DNA of 64,000 bases from Georgenia satyanarayanai (GCF_009193135.1 NZ_VUKC01000014.1:1-64000), one strand, 5' to 3'; counted from the first letter of the stretch, positions 42,779 to 51,295 are shown. The notes: a model not told the origin generated them from the sequence alone. Numbers and translations: made by a program.

Positions 42779-43763
42779 CGAGCGCAAGCCCTCACTCATC
42801 TCCTCGCACGTCGACGTCATCTACCGCGTCTACGGGGCGAAGAAGATGGGCACCGTGAGCGGGGCGCCGGGCAACGCGAGCCTCAAGCGGCTGCTCAAGG
42901 GGCGAGGGTCCATCGGTGGCGTGCGCGAGGTGCACGCGGTCAAGGACGTCTCCTTCGTCGCCTACCACGGCGAGTCGATCGGCATCGTCGGGCGCAACGG
43001 CTCGGGCAAGAGCACGTTGCTGCGCGCGCTCGCCGGCCTCATCCCGCCGACCAACGGCGAGATCTACACGGCGGGCACGCCCGCCCTGCTCGGTGTCAAC
43101 GCCGTGCTCATGCGCGAGCTCAGCGGCGAGCGCAACGTCATGATCGGCGGCCAGGCGCTCGGCCTCACCGCCAAGCAGGTGCGCGAGAAGATGGACGACA
43201 TCGTCTCCTTCGCCGGCGTCGAGGACTACATCGACCTGCCGATGAAGGCGTACTCCTCCGGCATGGCGGCGCGCCTGCGCTTCGCGATCTCCACCGCGGC
43301 CGTCCCGGACATCCTCATGATCGACGAGGCCCTCGCCACCGGCGACGCCGAGTTCCAGGCGCGGAGCCGCGAGCGGGTGGCGGAGATCCGCGAGGCGGCG
43401 GGAACGGTGTTCCTCGTCAGCCACAGCGACTCCACGGTCCGCGCCATGTGCGACCGCGCCCTGTGGCTCGACAAGGGGCGCCTCGTCATGGACGGCCCGG
43501 CGGGCGAGGTGTGCGACGCCTACCAGGCTGCCCGGTCCAAGGGGCCGAAGAAGGCGGCCGCCAAGAAGCCGGCCGCGAAGGCCCCGAAGGCGCCGGCTCC
43601 GGTGGCCGAGAAGCCCCCGGCGGCGAAGGCCCCCGCCGCGGCACCGTCCGCACCGGCCGAGCAGCCCGCGGCCGCCGCGCCGGCACCGGCCGACCCGCCG
43701 GCACCGCGCGAGACGCGCGCACCGGACACCGGGACGACGACGGCGGAGGACGCCCCGCGATGA
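42765..43763 (+). CDS. Polysaccharide export ATPase (Wzt/TagH-like) with Lys/Ala/Pro tail
   Basis: ATPase of 332 residues. The ABC domain has Walker A GRNGSGKST, signature YSSGMAARLRFAI and Walker B ILMIDEALATGD, the TagH/Wzt form. About 255 residues are the normal ATPase; the last 75 residues are an unusual low-complexity tail rich in Lys, Ala and Pro (KKAAAKKPAAKAPKAPAP) that resembles the tail of actinobacterial DNA-binding proteins. It replaces the C-terminal carbohydrate-binding domain of true Wzt. The GT4 gene starts inside the stop (ATGA). Confidence 0.92.
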   Translation: MAVTDERKPSLISSHVDVIYRVYGAKKMGTVSGAPGNASLKRLLKGRGSIGGVREVHAVKDVSFVAYHGESIGIVGRNGSGKSTLLRALAGLIPPTNGEIYTAGTPALLGVNAVLMRELSGERNVMIGGQALGLTAKQVREKMDDIVSFAGVEDYIDLPMKAYSSGMAARLRFAISTAAVPDILMIDEALATGDAEFQARSRERVAEIREAAGTVFLVSHSDSTVRAMCDRALWLDKGRLVMDGPAGEVCDAYQAARSKGPKKAAAKKPAAKAPKAPAPVAEKPPAAKAPAAAPSAPAEQPAAAAPAPADPPAPRETRAPDTGTTTAEDAPR

Positions 43764-44884
43764 CGCCGCAGCGGCCGTCGGTCCTGGTGGTCACGGTCGT
43801 GCACCACCCGCAGGACGCACGCATCCGCCACCGGCAGGTCCCGGCCCTCCTCGCCGCCGGGTGGGACGTCACCTACGCGGCGCCGTTCGGCGGCTACGGA
43901 CTACCCGCGCCGACGGACGCGCGGCACGGCGCGGGGCGGCTGCACTGCGTCGACGTGCCGCGGGCGACCGGTCGGCGCCGGCTCGGCGCGCTCCGTCACG
44001 CCCGCCGCCTCGTCCGGGAGCTGGGCGGGCAGCACGACGTCGTCCTCGTCCACGACCCCGAGCTCCTCCTCGCCGTCCCCCGCTCCGTGCGGCCGCGCAC
44101 GGTGTGGGACGTCCACGAGGACACCGCCGCCGCCGTCGTCGCCAAGCCGTGGCTGCCGCGCCCCGCGCGGGCCCTGGCCGCCGGTCTGGTCCGCGGCGTG
44201 GAGCGCTGGGCGGAGCGTCACCTCACCCTCCTGCTCGCCGAGTACGGCTACCGCGAGCGGTTCAGCCGCGAGCACGTCGTCGTGCCGAACACGGTGCCGG
44301 TGCCGGCCGACGCCCCCGCCCCCGGGACCGACCGGGTGGTCTACCTCGGCAGCATCACCCTCGAGCGCGGCGCGCGGGAGGTGGTCGAGACGGGGCGCAT
44401 CCTGCGCGAGCGCACCGGTGGCGCCCTCTCCACCCACGTCGTCGGTCCCGCGCACGGCCCCGCCGAGGAGCTCGTGCGCGCGGCGCACGAACGGGGAGAC
44501 GTGCACTGGCACGGCTTCGTCCCCAACGACCGCGCGGGTGAGCTGCTCGACGGCGCCCTCGCCGGCCTCTCGCTCCTCCAGGACCTCCCCAACTACCGCC
44601 ACAGCATGCCGACCAAGGTGCTCGAGTACATGGCGCACGGTGTCCCCGTCGTCACCACCCCGCTGCCGCTGGCACGTGACGTCGTCACGACGGCGGGGTC
44701 CGGCGTCGTCGTGCCCTTCGCCGACCCGGACGCCGCCGCCGACGCGGTCCTCGCGCTGCGTGCCGAGCCGGGGCGCGCGGCGCGCCTCGGGGCGGCAGGG
44801 CGCCGTGCCGCGCGCGAGCGCTACGACTGGGCCACGGTGAGCGGGGCGTTCGTCGCCGCCCTGCGCACCGCATCGCCTCGCTGA
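43760..44884 (+). CDS. Glycosyltransferase family 4
   Basis: GT-B transferase of 374 residues. The N-terminal domain has VLVVTVVHHPQDARIRHRQV and VLVHDPELLLAV followed by VWDVHEDTAA; the donor domain has VVYLGSITLERGAREVV and RHSMPTKVLEYMAHGVPVV with donor-site Glu. It closes the operon of UDP-HexNAc dehydrogenase, exporter and transferase, and overlaps the ATPase stop. An 18-bp palindrome starts at its stop codon. Confidence 0.9.
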   Translation: MTPQRPSVLVVTVVHHPQDARIRHRQVPALLAAGWDVTYAAPFGGYGLPAPTDARHGAGRLHCVDVPRATGRRRLGALRHARRLVRELGGQHDVVLVHDPELLLAVPRSVRPRTVWDVHEDTAAAVVAKPWLPRPARALAAGLVRGVERWAERHLTLLLAEYGYRERFSREHVVVPNTVPVPADAPAPGTDRVVYLGSITLERGAREVVETGRILRERTGGALSTHVVGPAHGPAEELVRAAHERGDVHWHGFVPNDRAGELLDGALAGLSLLQDLPNYRHSMPTKVLEYMAHGVPVVTTPLPLARDVVTTAGSGVVVPFADPDAAADAVLALRAEPGRAARLGAAGRRAARERYDWATVSGAFVAALRTASPR

Positions 44885-44899
44885 CCGAGCGTTCGGTCA
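44882..44899. promoter_or_regulatory. Near-perfect 18-bp palindrome at a stop codon, possible operator
   Basis: TGACCGAGCGTTCGGTCA is palindromic except for one pair. The sequence is like operators bound by TetR-family dimers. It lies 17 bases upstream of the -35 of the ThuA promoter. It could also fold as a short terminator stem of the preceding operon. Confidence 0.45.
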
Positions 44900-44915
44900 A
44901 CCCGTGGACAGAACG

Positions 44916-44945
44916 TTGACGCCCCACTGTCACCATCAGTAGTGT
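44916..44945 (+). promoter_or_regulatory. Promoter of the ThuA/WxL gene
   Basis: TTGACG (44916-44921) and TAGTGT (44940-44945) are 18 bases apart. The leader to ATG 45027 is about 75 bases, unusually AT-rich in part (gcaataatg, gaaacttaatg). Confidence 0.65.
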
Positions 44946-45026
44946 GACGAACGCAATAATGTCGTTGCGCGAAACTTAATGACGAGCCTCGGGCAGCGGC
45001 AACCCCGCCCACATGGAAGGCCTGCA

Positions 45027-46625
45027 ATGAAGCAGCATGTCTCACGAGTACGAGCGGCGGCCCTCACCGCTGCGATCGCCCTGGGAGCAGGTGCCGTCGC
45101 TCCCGCCGCGATGGCCGACACCGCGGCGCCCGACGACGACTACCAGGTGCTGGTGGTCGGCAAGACCCTCGGGTTCCGCCACTCCCACATCGTCCCCACG
45201 ACCAACGCCCTCATCGCGCTCGGTGAGGAGCACGGCTTCGACGTCGACGTCTGGGACCCCGCCCAGCCGACGCTCACCCTCGGGTCGACGCCCTTCACCT
45301 CGGCCGAGGACCTGTCGAAGTACTCCGCGATCATCTTCAACTCCCCGGTCGACGGCACGAACAACATGGACCCCAACCGCCCGCGGCTGCTCGACGACTC
45401 CGAGGTCGCCGCCTTCCAGGGGTACATCCGCAGCGGCGGCGGCTACGTCGGCCTCCACGCCGCGACCGACACCCTGCACACCGTGCCCTGGTACAGCCAG
45501 CTCACCGGTGGCGGCGCGCGCTTCCGCAACCACCCGCAGCAGCAGCAGGCGACGATGCGCGTGGAGAACCCCACGCACCCCTCGACGGCCGGTCTGCCCG
45601 TCGAGTGGTCCCGCTTCGACGAGTGGTACAACTACACCGTCAACCCCCGCCCGGACGTCCACGTCCTCATGACGCTGGACGAGTCCACCTACAACCCCGG
45701 CAACGGGCGGATGGGTGAGGACCACCCGATCGCGTGGTGCCAGAACTTCGAGGGTGGCCGCTCCTGGTACACCGGGGCGGGCCACACCGACCAGTCGTGG
45801 CAGGACCCGCTGTGGCTCGGCCACGTGCTGTCCGGCATCGAGTGGGCGGCCGGCCTCGTCTCCGGCGGCGGCGACTGCGTGACCTTCCCCGAGGTGGAGC
45901 GGATCATCGCCGCCGACACCGCCGGGGACGCCGGTGCCAAGGCGGCAGTCTCCGCGCTGCTCGCATCCGCCAAGGGTGCGGCGGCCGCGGGTGACCACGA
46001 CGGCGCGCTCGCCTCGCTCCTCCAGGCCCGCACCCGGGCCGCGGACGCCGGCGTGGCCGGTCTCGAGGGCAAGGTCGCCGACCTCATCGTCTGGCAGCGT
46101 GCGCTGTCCGACAGCGGCGGTCCCAGCGACGCCGACGGCATCCCGGTCGACGTCTCGATCGTCGACAAGCCGGGCTCCCTCACGCTCACCGTCGGTGACT
46201 ACGGCGACGGCGTCAAGCTCACGCCCGCGGGGGAGCGCCCCGACCGCTGGCGCTACACCGGCGACCTGCCGACGCTCACCGTGACCGACGCGCGCAACGC
46301 CGAGCAGGCCGCGGGCGGCGGGTGGGCCGCCTCCGGTCAGTCGACGGACTTCGTGTCCGACTCCGACGTCATCGGGGCCGAGTACCTCGGCTGGGTGCCG
46401 CGTGTGCTCAGCCCGCGTGACGGCGTCAGTGCCGGCCCGGCCGCGGCCACCGCGATCGACGGCGGCACCGGCCTGTCGACCCCGTCGCTGCTGGCGGCCG
46501 CCACGAACGAGGGCCGTCGCGGCACCGCCGAGCTCGACGCCCGGCTCGTCCTCGACGCCCCGGTCGGGTCCGCCGAGGGTGACTACAGCGCGCGGGTGAC
46601 CGTCTCGCTGTTCCCGGTCGACTGA
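45027..46625 (+). CDS. Secreted ThuA-domain protein with WxL-like C-terminal domain
   Basis: Exported protein of 532 residues. A Sec signal peptide ends near AAMADT. A ThuA (class-I glutamine-amidotransferase-like) domain spans about 38-275 with YQVLVVGKTLGFRHSHI, GGGYVGLHAATDTLH and GRSWYTGAGHT. A helical Ala-rich segment (residues 290-360) leads to a beta-rich domain to the end, with LTLTVGDYGDG, LPTLTVTDAR, GWAASGQSTDF and a closing YSARVTVSLFPVD. That last domain matches the WxL-type surface module. GGAAGG lies six bases before the ATG. The next gene encodes a DUF916-like protein, the usual WxL partner. Confidence 0.82.
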   Translation: MKQHVSRVRAAALTAAIALGAGAVAPAAMADTAAPDDDYQVLVVGKTLGFRHSHIVPTTNALIALGEEHGFDVDVWDPAQPTLTLGSTPFTSAEDLSKYSAIIFNSPVDGTNNMDPNRPRLLDDSEVAAFQGYIRSGGGYVGLHAATDTLHTVPWYSQLTGGGARFRNHPQQQQATMRVENPTHPSTAGLPVEWSRFDEWYNYTVNPRPDVHVLMTLDESTYNPGNGRMGEDHPIAWCQNFEGGRSWYTGAGHTDQSWQDPLWLGHVLSGIEWAAGLVSGGGDCVTFPEVERIIAADTAGDAGAKAAVSALLASAKGAAAAGDHDGALASLLQARTRAADAGVAGLEGKVADLIVWQRALSDSGGPSDADGIPVDVSIVDKPGSLTLTVGDYGDGVKLTPAGERPDRWRYTGDLPTLTVTDARNAEQAAGGGWAASGQSTDFVSDSDVIGAEYLGWVPRVLSPRDGVSAGPAAATAIDGGTGLSTPSLLAAATNEGRRGTAELDARLVLDAPVGSAEGDYSARVTVSLFPVD

Positions 46626-46631
46626 CCTCCC

Positions 46632-46666
46632 GCAGGCGGGCGGGGCCGACCGCCCCGCCCGCCTGC
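46632..46666 (+). terminator. Strong stem-loop between the ThuA/WxL and DUF916 genes
   Basis: A perfect 15-bp stem, GCAGGCGGGCGGGGC (46632-46646) and GCCCCGCCCGCCTGC (46652-46666), with a 5-base loop. No T-run follows. The next gene starts 23 bases later without an obvious promoter, so read-through with attenuation is likely. Confidence 0.75.
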
Positions 46667-46689
46667 ACCCCACTCCGAGACTCCCGAGG

Positions 46690-47847
46690 ATGACCGTGCT
46701 CCGTCTTCTCCGGTCCCTGGCCACCGGCGCGCTCGTCGTCGGCGCCGCCGCCCTGCCCGCCTCGGCCGCCCTCCCCGCGGCGACGCAGTCCGACGACGCG
46801 GCGGCCGGGACGACCTGGGCCCTCGAGCCCGCGGACGAGGCCGGGGCGGACGGCCGCGTGTCCCTGCGCCACGAGCTCGAGGACGGGACGTCCGTCTCGG
46901 ACTTCGTCGTCCTGACGAACTTCAGTGTGCACGAGGCCACCTTCGCGGTCTACGCGAGCGACGGCCTCGTCGACGACGACGGGAACTTCGACCTCCTGCC
47001 CTCCGAGGCGGCCCCGGTCGACGGCGGGTCGTGGGTCGAGATCGGCGAGGTCGACGGTGCGACGCCGCGCGACGGCGGCGGCATCGTCGTCGAGGCGCCC
47101 GCGTCGTCGAGCACCGTGGTCCCGCTCGAGATCGCCGTCCCCGCCGGGGCGACCCCCGGCGACCACCCGGCGGGCGTCGTCGCCGAGCTCGTCCAGGGCG
47201 GGGACACCGCCCTGCAGATGAGCTCCCGGGTCGGCGTCCGCCTCCACCTCCGCGTCGCCGGGGAGGTCCTCGCTCAGGTGACCCCCGACGTCGTCGCGAG
47301 CTACTCCCCGTCGTGGAACCCCTTCGCCCCCGGCACGGTCACCGTCGACTACACGCTGGAGAACACCGGCAACATCCGGGTCGGGGCCGACGTCGACGCC
47401 TCGGTCACCGGCCCCTTCGGCGTCGGCGGCGCCGAGGCCTCCGCCGAGCACCGCGAGGTGCTGCCCGGGCAGAGCACCGTCGGGAGCGCGACCGTCGAGG
47501 TGTGGCCGCTGTTCCTCGGCCGTGGCGAGGTCGTCGCAACCCCCCTCGCGGTCGGTGAGGACGAGGTGCCGGCCGCCCTCCTGCCGACGACGACGGGGTT
47601 CCGGGTGTGGACGGTGCCGTGGTCCCAGCTCGTCCTGCTCGTGCTCCTCGTCGCCGCGCCGCTCCTCGTCGTCCGGGCGCGCCGTCGCTCGGCGGCACGC
47701 GTCCAGGCGCGCATCGACGCCGCCGTCGCCGCGGCCGCCGCGGGCGATGACCCGCAGGGCTCCGCGGCCGGGAGCGCTGACGGTGAGGCGCCTGCCGGTG
47801 ACGCGCCGGACGTCGCCTCCGAGGGCGACACCGTCACCGCTAGATGA
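46690..47847 (+). CDS. DUF916-like (WxL peptidoglycan-binding) membrane-anchored surface protein
   Basis: Protein of 385 residues. A signal peptide ends near residue 27 (ALPASAAL). Two beta-sandwich parts follow, with DFVVLTNFSVHEATFAVYAS and VPLEIAVPAGATPGDHPAGV in the first, typical of DUF916, and VDYTLENTGNIRVGADV in the second. A membrane segment near residues 307-325 (WSQLVLLVLLVAAPLLVV) is followed by a basic stretch and an acidic cytoplasmic tail. GTG 46696 may be the true start, as GAGGA lies five bases upstream. It partners the WxL-like tail of the preceding protein. Its 3' end overlaps the convergent GT2 gene by 8 bases. Confidence 0.82.
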   Translation: MTVLRLLRSLATGALVVGAAALPASAALPAATQSDDAAAGTTWALEPADEAGADGRVSLRHELEDGTSVSDFVVLTNFSVHEATFAVYASDGLVDDDGNFDLLPSEAAPVDGGSWVEIGEVDGATPRDGGGIVVEAPASSSTVVPLEIAVPAGATPGDHPAGVVAELVQGGDTALQMSSRVGVRLHLRVAGEVLAQVTPDVVASYSPSWNPFAPGTVTVDYTLENTGNIRVGADVDASVTGPFGVGGAEASAEHREVLPGQSTVGSATVEVWPLFLGRGEVVATPLAVGEDEVPAALLPTTTGFRVWTVPWSQLVLLVLLVAAPLLVVRARRRSAARVQARIDAAVAAAAAGDDPQGSAAGSADGEAPAGDAPDVASEGDTVTAR

Positions 47848-48631
47848 GGTACTTCAGGCCTGCCCGCACCGCGTAGTTCCCGAAGGCCCACAGGGCCCGG
47901 GGCAGCGGCAGCGCCTCGACGTGGCGGTAGATGTGCCAGTTGTACCGCGCCGCGACGAGCTTGTTCGCCGACAGGGAGCCGGTGCGGCCGGCCCGGTAGA
48001 GCGCGAGCGGCTCGTCCAGCCCGCGGGCGACGTGCCCGTCCCGCAGGATCGCGAGCATGAGCGCGTAGTCCTGCCGGCGCTCGATCGAGGGCAGCAGGCG
48101 CTTGCCCAGCACCCGGGTGTCGTAGACGGCGGTGAGGAAGCCGATGTAGTCCTGGCGGAGCAGGTGGCGGTACTCCAGCCGCAGCGGGGCGCGCACGACG
48201 CGCCCGTTCGGCTCGAAGCCCACCGCCTCACCGGAGAAGTCCGCGTCCACCTTGTAGTACGCGCTGTAGACGAGGGGGGCGCCGGACACCTCGAGGAGGG
48301 CGAGCTGCCGCTCGAGCTTCGTGGGCAGCCACAGGTCGTCGCTGTCGAGGAAGGCGATGTAGCGGCCACGAGCCGCGCCGATGCCCACGTTGCGCGTCGG
48401 TCCCGCCCCACCCGGCCCGTCGTTGCGCAGCACCCGCACGCGGGGGTCGGCGGCCGCGGCCCGCTCGGCGACGGCGTGGGAGCTGTCGCGCGAGGAGTCG
48501 TCGACGACGAGGAGCTCCCACTCCTGGACGGTCTGCGCCTGGACGGAGCGGATCCCCGCGCCGACGAAGGCCGCGGCGTCGTGCATCGGCATGATGACCG
48601 AGACGAGCGGCGGCGTCTCCGGGCTCAGCAC
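47840..48631 (-). CDS. Glycosyltransferase family 2
   Basis: Protein of about 263 residues. The GT2 domain opens VSVIMPMHDAAAFVGAGIRS, has LLVVDDSSRDSS and the DxD motif as FLDSDDLW, and later RRQDYALMLAIL, which holds the catalytic-base region. GTG 48631 overlaps the TIGR03089 stop by 7 bases. Such enzymes decorate wall polymers or lipids. It is the only transferase outside the two polysaccharide groups, and the 3' end overlaps the DUF916 gene tail to tail. Confidence 0.88.
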   Translation of the reverse strand: MLSPETPPLVSVIMPMHDAAAFVGAGIRSVQAQTVQEWELLVVDDSSRDSSHAVAERAAAADPRVRVLRNDGPGGAGPTRNVGIGAARGRYIAFLDSDDLWLPTKLERQLALLEVSGAPLVYSAYYKVDADFSGEAVGFEPNGRVVRAPLRLEYRHLLRQDYIGFLTAVYDTRVLGKRLLPSIERRQDYALMLAILRDGHVARGLDEPLALYRAGRTGSLSANKLVAARYNWHIYRHVEALPLPRALWAFGNYAVRAGLKYLI

Positions 48632-49464
48632 CGCACGGCGGCGCGCTCGGCGGCCTGGATCGCGTCGAAACGGCTCGAGTCGACGTCCTCGCCGAGGAGC
48701 ACGAGGGAACCACCGGCGCGCCAGGCGGCGACGGCGTGCGCCAGCATCTCGACGTGGTCGCGGGGCGCGCACAGGACGCGCGGGCGCTCCTCGTCGCGGT
48801 GGCAGGCGGGAGTCTGCTCGCGGCACCACTCGGCCAGCTCGCCGTAGGGCACCGGACCACCGGTGGAGCCGGCGATCTCGGGACCGGAGAGCGCGGCGTC
48901 GTCGGCGCCCGGCTCCTGGACGTGACCGAGGTGGTCCCCGTAGGTCATGAGCGCGGCCGCGGCGTCGAGCGCACCGGCGGGGATCGGCTCCTCGACGTGC
49001 ATGGCGAGGGCCGGCAGGGCGACGACGAGCACGAGGCCGGCGCTCGGTGCGCCCGAGGGCTCGGAGGTCACCGCGATGTCCGGCTCCTCGGACGTCTCGT
49101 CCGGCACGAAGACCGACTCGTCGTCGTCCGCGTCGTCGTCCTCGTCGAGGTCGGCGTACTCGGGCTCACCGTCGGCGCCGTCGGCCTCGTCCTCCTCGGC
49201 GGGGAGCACGAGCTCACCGCCGGCGCACCACGTCGCCAACGCCCACACGAGCGCGCGCCAGTGCACGGGGACGTCGAGGAGCACCCGCGAGCCGGGCTCC
49301 ACCTCGCCCTCCTCCACGAGGAGGTTGGTGGCCTTGGTGACCCAGTTCGCCAGGACACGGCCGGACAGCTCGACACGCTCGTCCGCGGGGCCGTACCAGG
49401 TGAGGCGGGGCTGGTTGGGCTCGTCCCCGGTGAGGAGGTCGAGCACCTTCGTCGCGATGCTCAT
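48625..49464 (-). CDS. TIGR03089 family protein with acidic insert
   Basis: Protein of 279 residues resembling a truncated adenylate-forming fold. Family-type segments are LTWYGPADERVELSGRVLANW, VLLDVPVHWRALVWALATW and the C-terminal RFDAIQAAERAAVRC. It lacks the AMP-binding core of true ligases. Residues 90-129 form an insert in which 23 of 40 residues are Asp or Glu, which makes it longer than usual relatives. ATG 49464 follows a TAGGCT -10 element by six bases and has no ribosome site, so it is probably leaderless. Function is unknown. Confidence 0.82.
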   Translation of the reverse strand: MSIATKVLDLLTGDEPNQPRLTWYGPADERVELSGRVLANWVTKATNLLVEEGEVEPGSRVLLDVPVHWRALVWALATWCAGGELVLPAEEDEADGADGEPEYADLDEDDDADDDESVFVPDETSEEPDIAVTSEPSGAPSAGLVLVVALPALAMHVEEPIPAGALDAAAALMTYGDHLGHVQEPGADDAALSGPEIAGSTGGPVPYGELAEWCREQTPACHRDEERPRVLCAPRDHVEMLAHAVAAWRAGGSLVLLGEDVDSSRFDAIQAAERAAVRC

Positions 49465-49470
49465 GACCTG

Positions 49471-49476
49471 AGCCTA
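49471..49476 (-). promoter_or_regulatory. -10 element of a leaderless promoter
   Basis: TAGGCT on the minus strand, six bases before ATG 49464. Confidence 0.6.
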
Positions 49477-49554
49477 GTCCGTGGCGTGCGTGCAGTGGGA
49501 GCGCCGGCCGGCGACCGCGAGGGCCACGGAGGGGCGCGCTCCTGCCGGCGTCGT

Positions 49555-49560
49555 TACGCT
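49555..49560 (+). promoter_or_regulatory. Putative -10 element upstream of the AI-2E-type permease gene
   Basis: TACGCT lies about 100 bases before ATG 49663, which has GGGAGGG as ribosome site. A -35 is not clear. Confidence 0.4.
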
Positions 49561-49662
49561 GTGCCAACCTTGGTCGGTGGCCGGGTGGCGCACAGCGCGG
49601 GGGCTCTCGCCCACCGCGGGGTGCCCCGTGGCCGCCGGCACGACGCACGGGAGGGCCTGTCC

Positions 49663-50829
49663 ATGAGTCCACTGAGCCGACGTTCGCGGCCCGCCGCGCC
49701 CGCCGCCGAGACCGTCGAGCCCGCGGCGGAGCCCCAGCCGGCCGAGCGGGGCGCCTCGGGGCTGTGGACCGACGGGCTCGGCCGTGTCGGCACGCGGTCA
49801 CTGCAGGTGCTGGCCGTGACCGCGGTCCTCGCCGTCCTCGTCTTCGTCCTCACCCGACTCACCCTCGTCGTCATCCCGGTGCTCATCGCCCTCGTCCTCG
49901 CATCGGCGATCTCACCGCTCGTCTCGTGGCTGCGCCGCAAGGGCGTGCCGTCCATGGTCGCGACGTGGATCTCCCTGCTGACGATCGTCGCGCTGCTGGC
50001 CGCGGTCGTGTGGATGGTCACCCGCGCCGTCGCCAGCCAGTGGGACGAGCTGCGCGAGCAGGCGCTCGAGGGCTTCGCCGAGCTCCAGGCCTACCTCCAG
50101 GACCTCCCGTTCGACATCACCGAGGAGCAGATCGCCTCGGTCCAGGAGTCCGCGGCGAACCTGCTGCAGTCCGACGCGGTCGGCTCCGGCGCGATCGCGG
50201 GTGCGTCCCAGACGGTCGACTTCGTCGCCGGCTTCTTCATCATGATCGTCGTGCTGTTCTTCTTCCTCAAGGACGGCCCGAAGATCTGGGAGTTCCTCCT
50301 GCGCCCCTTCGAGGGGCACCGCTACCGCCGGGGTCAGCGGGTGGGGGAGATGACGGTCCGCACGCTCGGCGGCTACGTCCGGGGGACGGCAATCATCGCG
50401 GCCGTGGACGCGGTCGCCATCGGCATCGGTCTGGCGATCGTCGGGGTGCCGCTGGTGATCCCGCTGGCCGTGCTCGTCTTCCTGCTCGCGTTCATCCCGC
50501 TGGTCGGCGCGACCCTCGCCGGCATCCTCGCGGCCCTCGTCGCGCTCGTGGCCGTCGGGCCGGTCGAGGCGCTCATCGTGGTGGCGATCGTCATCGTCGT
50601 CAACCAGCTCGAGGGCGACTTCCTCCAGCCCGTCGTCATGGGTCGGGCCCTGCGCCTGCACCCGCTGGTCATCCTCATCGCGCTGACCGCCGGCACCGTG
50701 CTCGCCGGCATCACCGGTGCGGTGCTCGCCGTCCCGATCACGGCCTCGATCTGGCGCTCGATCCAGGTGTGGGACGGGCCCGACCTCCCCGCGCGCTTCG
50801 CGCGGAAGAAGCGGGACGAGTCGGTCTGA
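49663..50829 (+). CDS. AI-2E family (PerM/UPF0118) transporter
   Basis: Integral membrane protein of 388 residues. A polar N-terminal 45 residues is followed by two paired hydrophobic segments (residues 48-115), an extracytoplasmic helical domain (WDELREQALEGFAEL), and a C-terminal bundle with FFFLKDGPKIW, PLVGATLAGILAALVALV and NQLEGDFLQPVVMGR, the hallmark of this family. Members export autoinducers, ions or other small molecules. It has its own promoter and stands between the TIGR03089 and whiB2 genes without a clear operon link. Confidence 0.9.
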   Translation: MSPLSRRSRPAAPAAETVEPAAEPQPAERGASGLWTDGLGRVGTRSLQVLAVTAVLAVLVFVLTRLTLVVIPVLIALVLASAISPLVSWLRRKGVPSMVATWISLLTIVALLAAVVWMVTRAVASQWDELREQALEGFAELQAYLQDLPFDITEEQIASVQESAANLLQSDAVGSGAIAGASQTVDFVAGFFIMIVVLFFFLKDGPKIWEFLLRPFEGHRYRRGQRVGEMTVRTLGGYVRGTAIIAAVDAVAIGIGLAIVGVPLVIPLAVLVFLLAFIPLVGATLAGILAALVALVAVGPVEALIVVAIVIVVNQLEGDFLQPVVMGRALRLHPLVILIALTAGTVLAGITGAVLAVPITASIWRSIQVWDGPDLPARFARKKRDESV

Positions 50830-50903
50830 CGCCCGCCCGGTGAGGCGCGTGGGACCCGTGGGACGCGGGGCGACGTGAACAAGCCCTCATAGCACCGGTG
50901 CGC

Positions 50904-50933
50904 TTGACGGAACGGGTATGACACGCGTGTAAT
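50904..50933 (+). promoter_or_regulatory. Promoter of the whiB2-like gene
   Basis: TTGACG (50904-50909) and TGTAAT (50928-50933) are 18 bases apart, and the -10 is followed by an AT-rich start region. The leader is about 20-30 bases. Confidence 0.6.
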
Positions 50934-50959
50934 TCACCCAGGGCAAGCGTTGGTCGACG

Positions 50960-51289
50960 ATGGGAAGAGCAGTGTGGAACATTCTCGGTGATGGTCCGCT
51001 GAGCACCGGAGTCGCAGCGGACACCGCGCAGCAGGGTCTGTACGCGCTCGACGACGTCGCGGACGAGGGACTCCTCGGGTGGCAGGAGCGTGCGCTGTGC
51101 GCGCAGACCGACCCCGAGGCCTTCTTCCCGGAGAAGGGCGGGTCCACCCGCGAGGCGAAGCGTGTGTGCACCTCGTGCGACGTCCGCGCCGAGTGCCTGG
51201 AGTACGCCCTCGCCAACGACGAGCGCTTCGGCATCTGGGGCGGCCTCTCCGAGCGGGAGCGTCGCAAGCTCAAGCGCCGGGCTGTCTGA
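50960..51289 (+). CDS. whiB2: WhiB2-like iron-sulfur transcriptional regulator
   Basis: Protein of 109 residues. Four Fe-S cysteines are present: one in RALCAQTDPEAFFP and three in CTSCDVRAEC. They are followed by the GIWGG turn and a basic C-terminus (RERRKLKRRAV) that would contact DNA or sigma factor. This is the WhiB2/WhmD pattern and the neighbourhood (GT2, DUF5719, metallopeptidase, DUF3499) is the usual one. WhiB2 controls septation in related bacteria. ATG 50960 is used; GTG 50972 four codons later is possible because GGGAAGAG sits just before it. Confidence 0.92.
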   Translation: MGRAVWNILGDGPLSTGVAADTAQQGLYALDDVADEGLLGWQERALCAQTDPEAFFPEKGGSTREAKRVCTSCDVRAECLEYALANDERFGIWGGLSERERRKLKRRAV

Positions 51290-51295
51290 TGCTTG

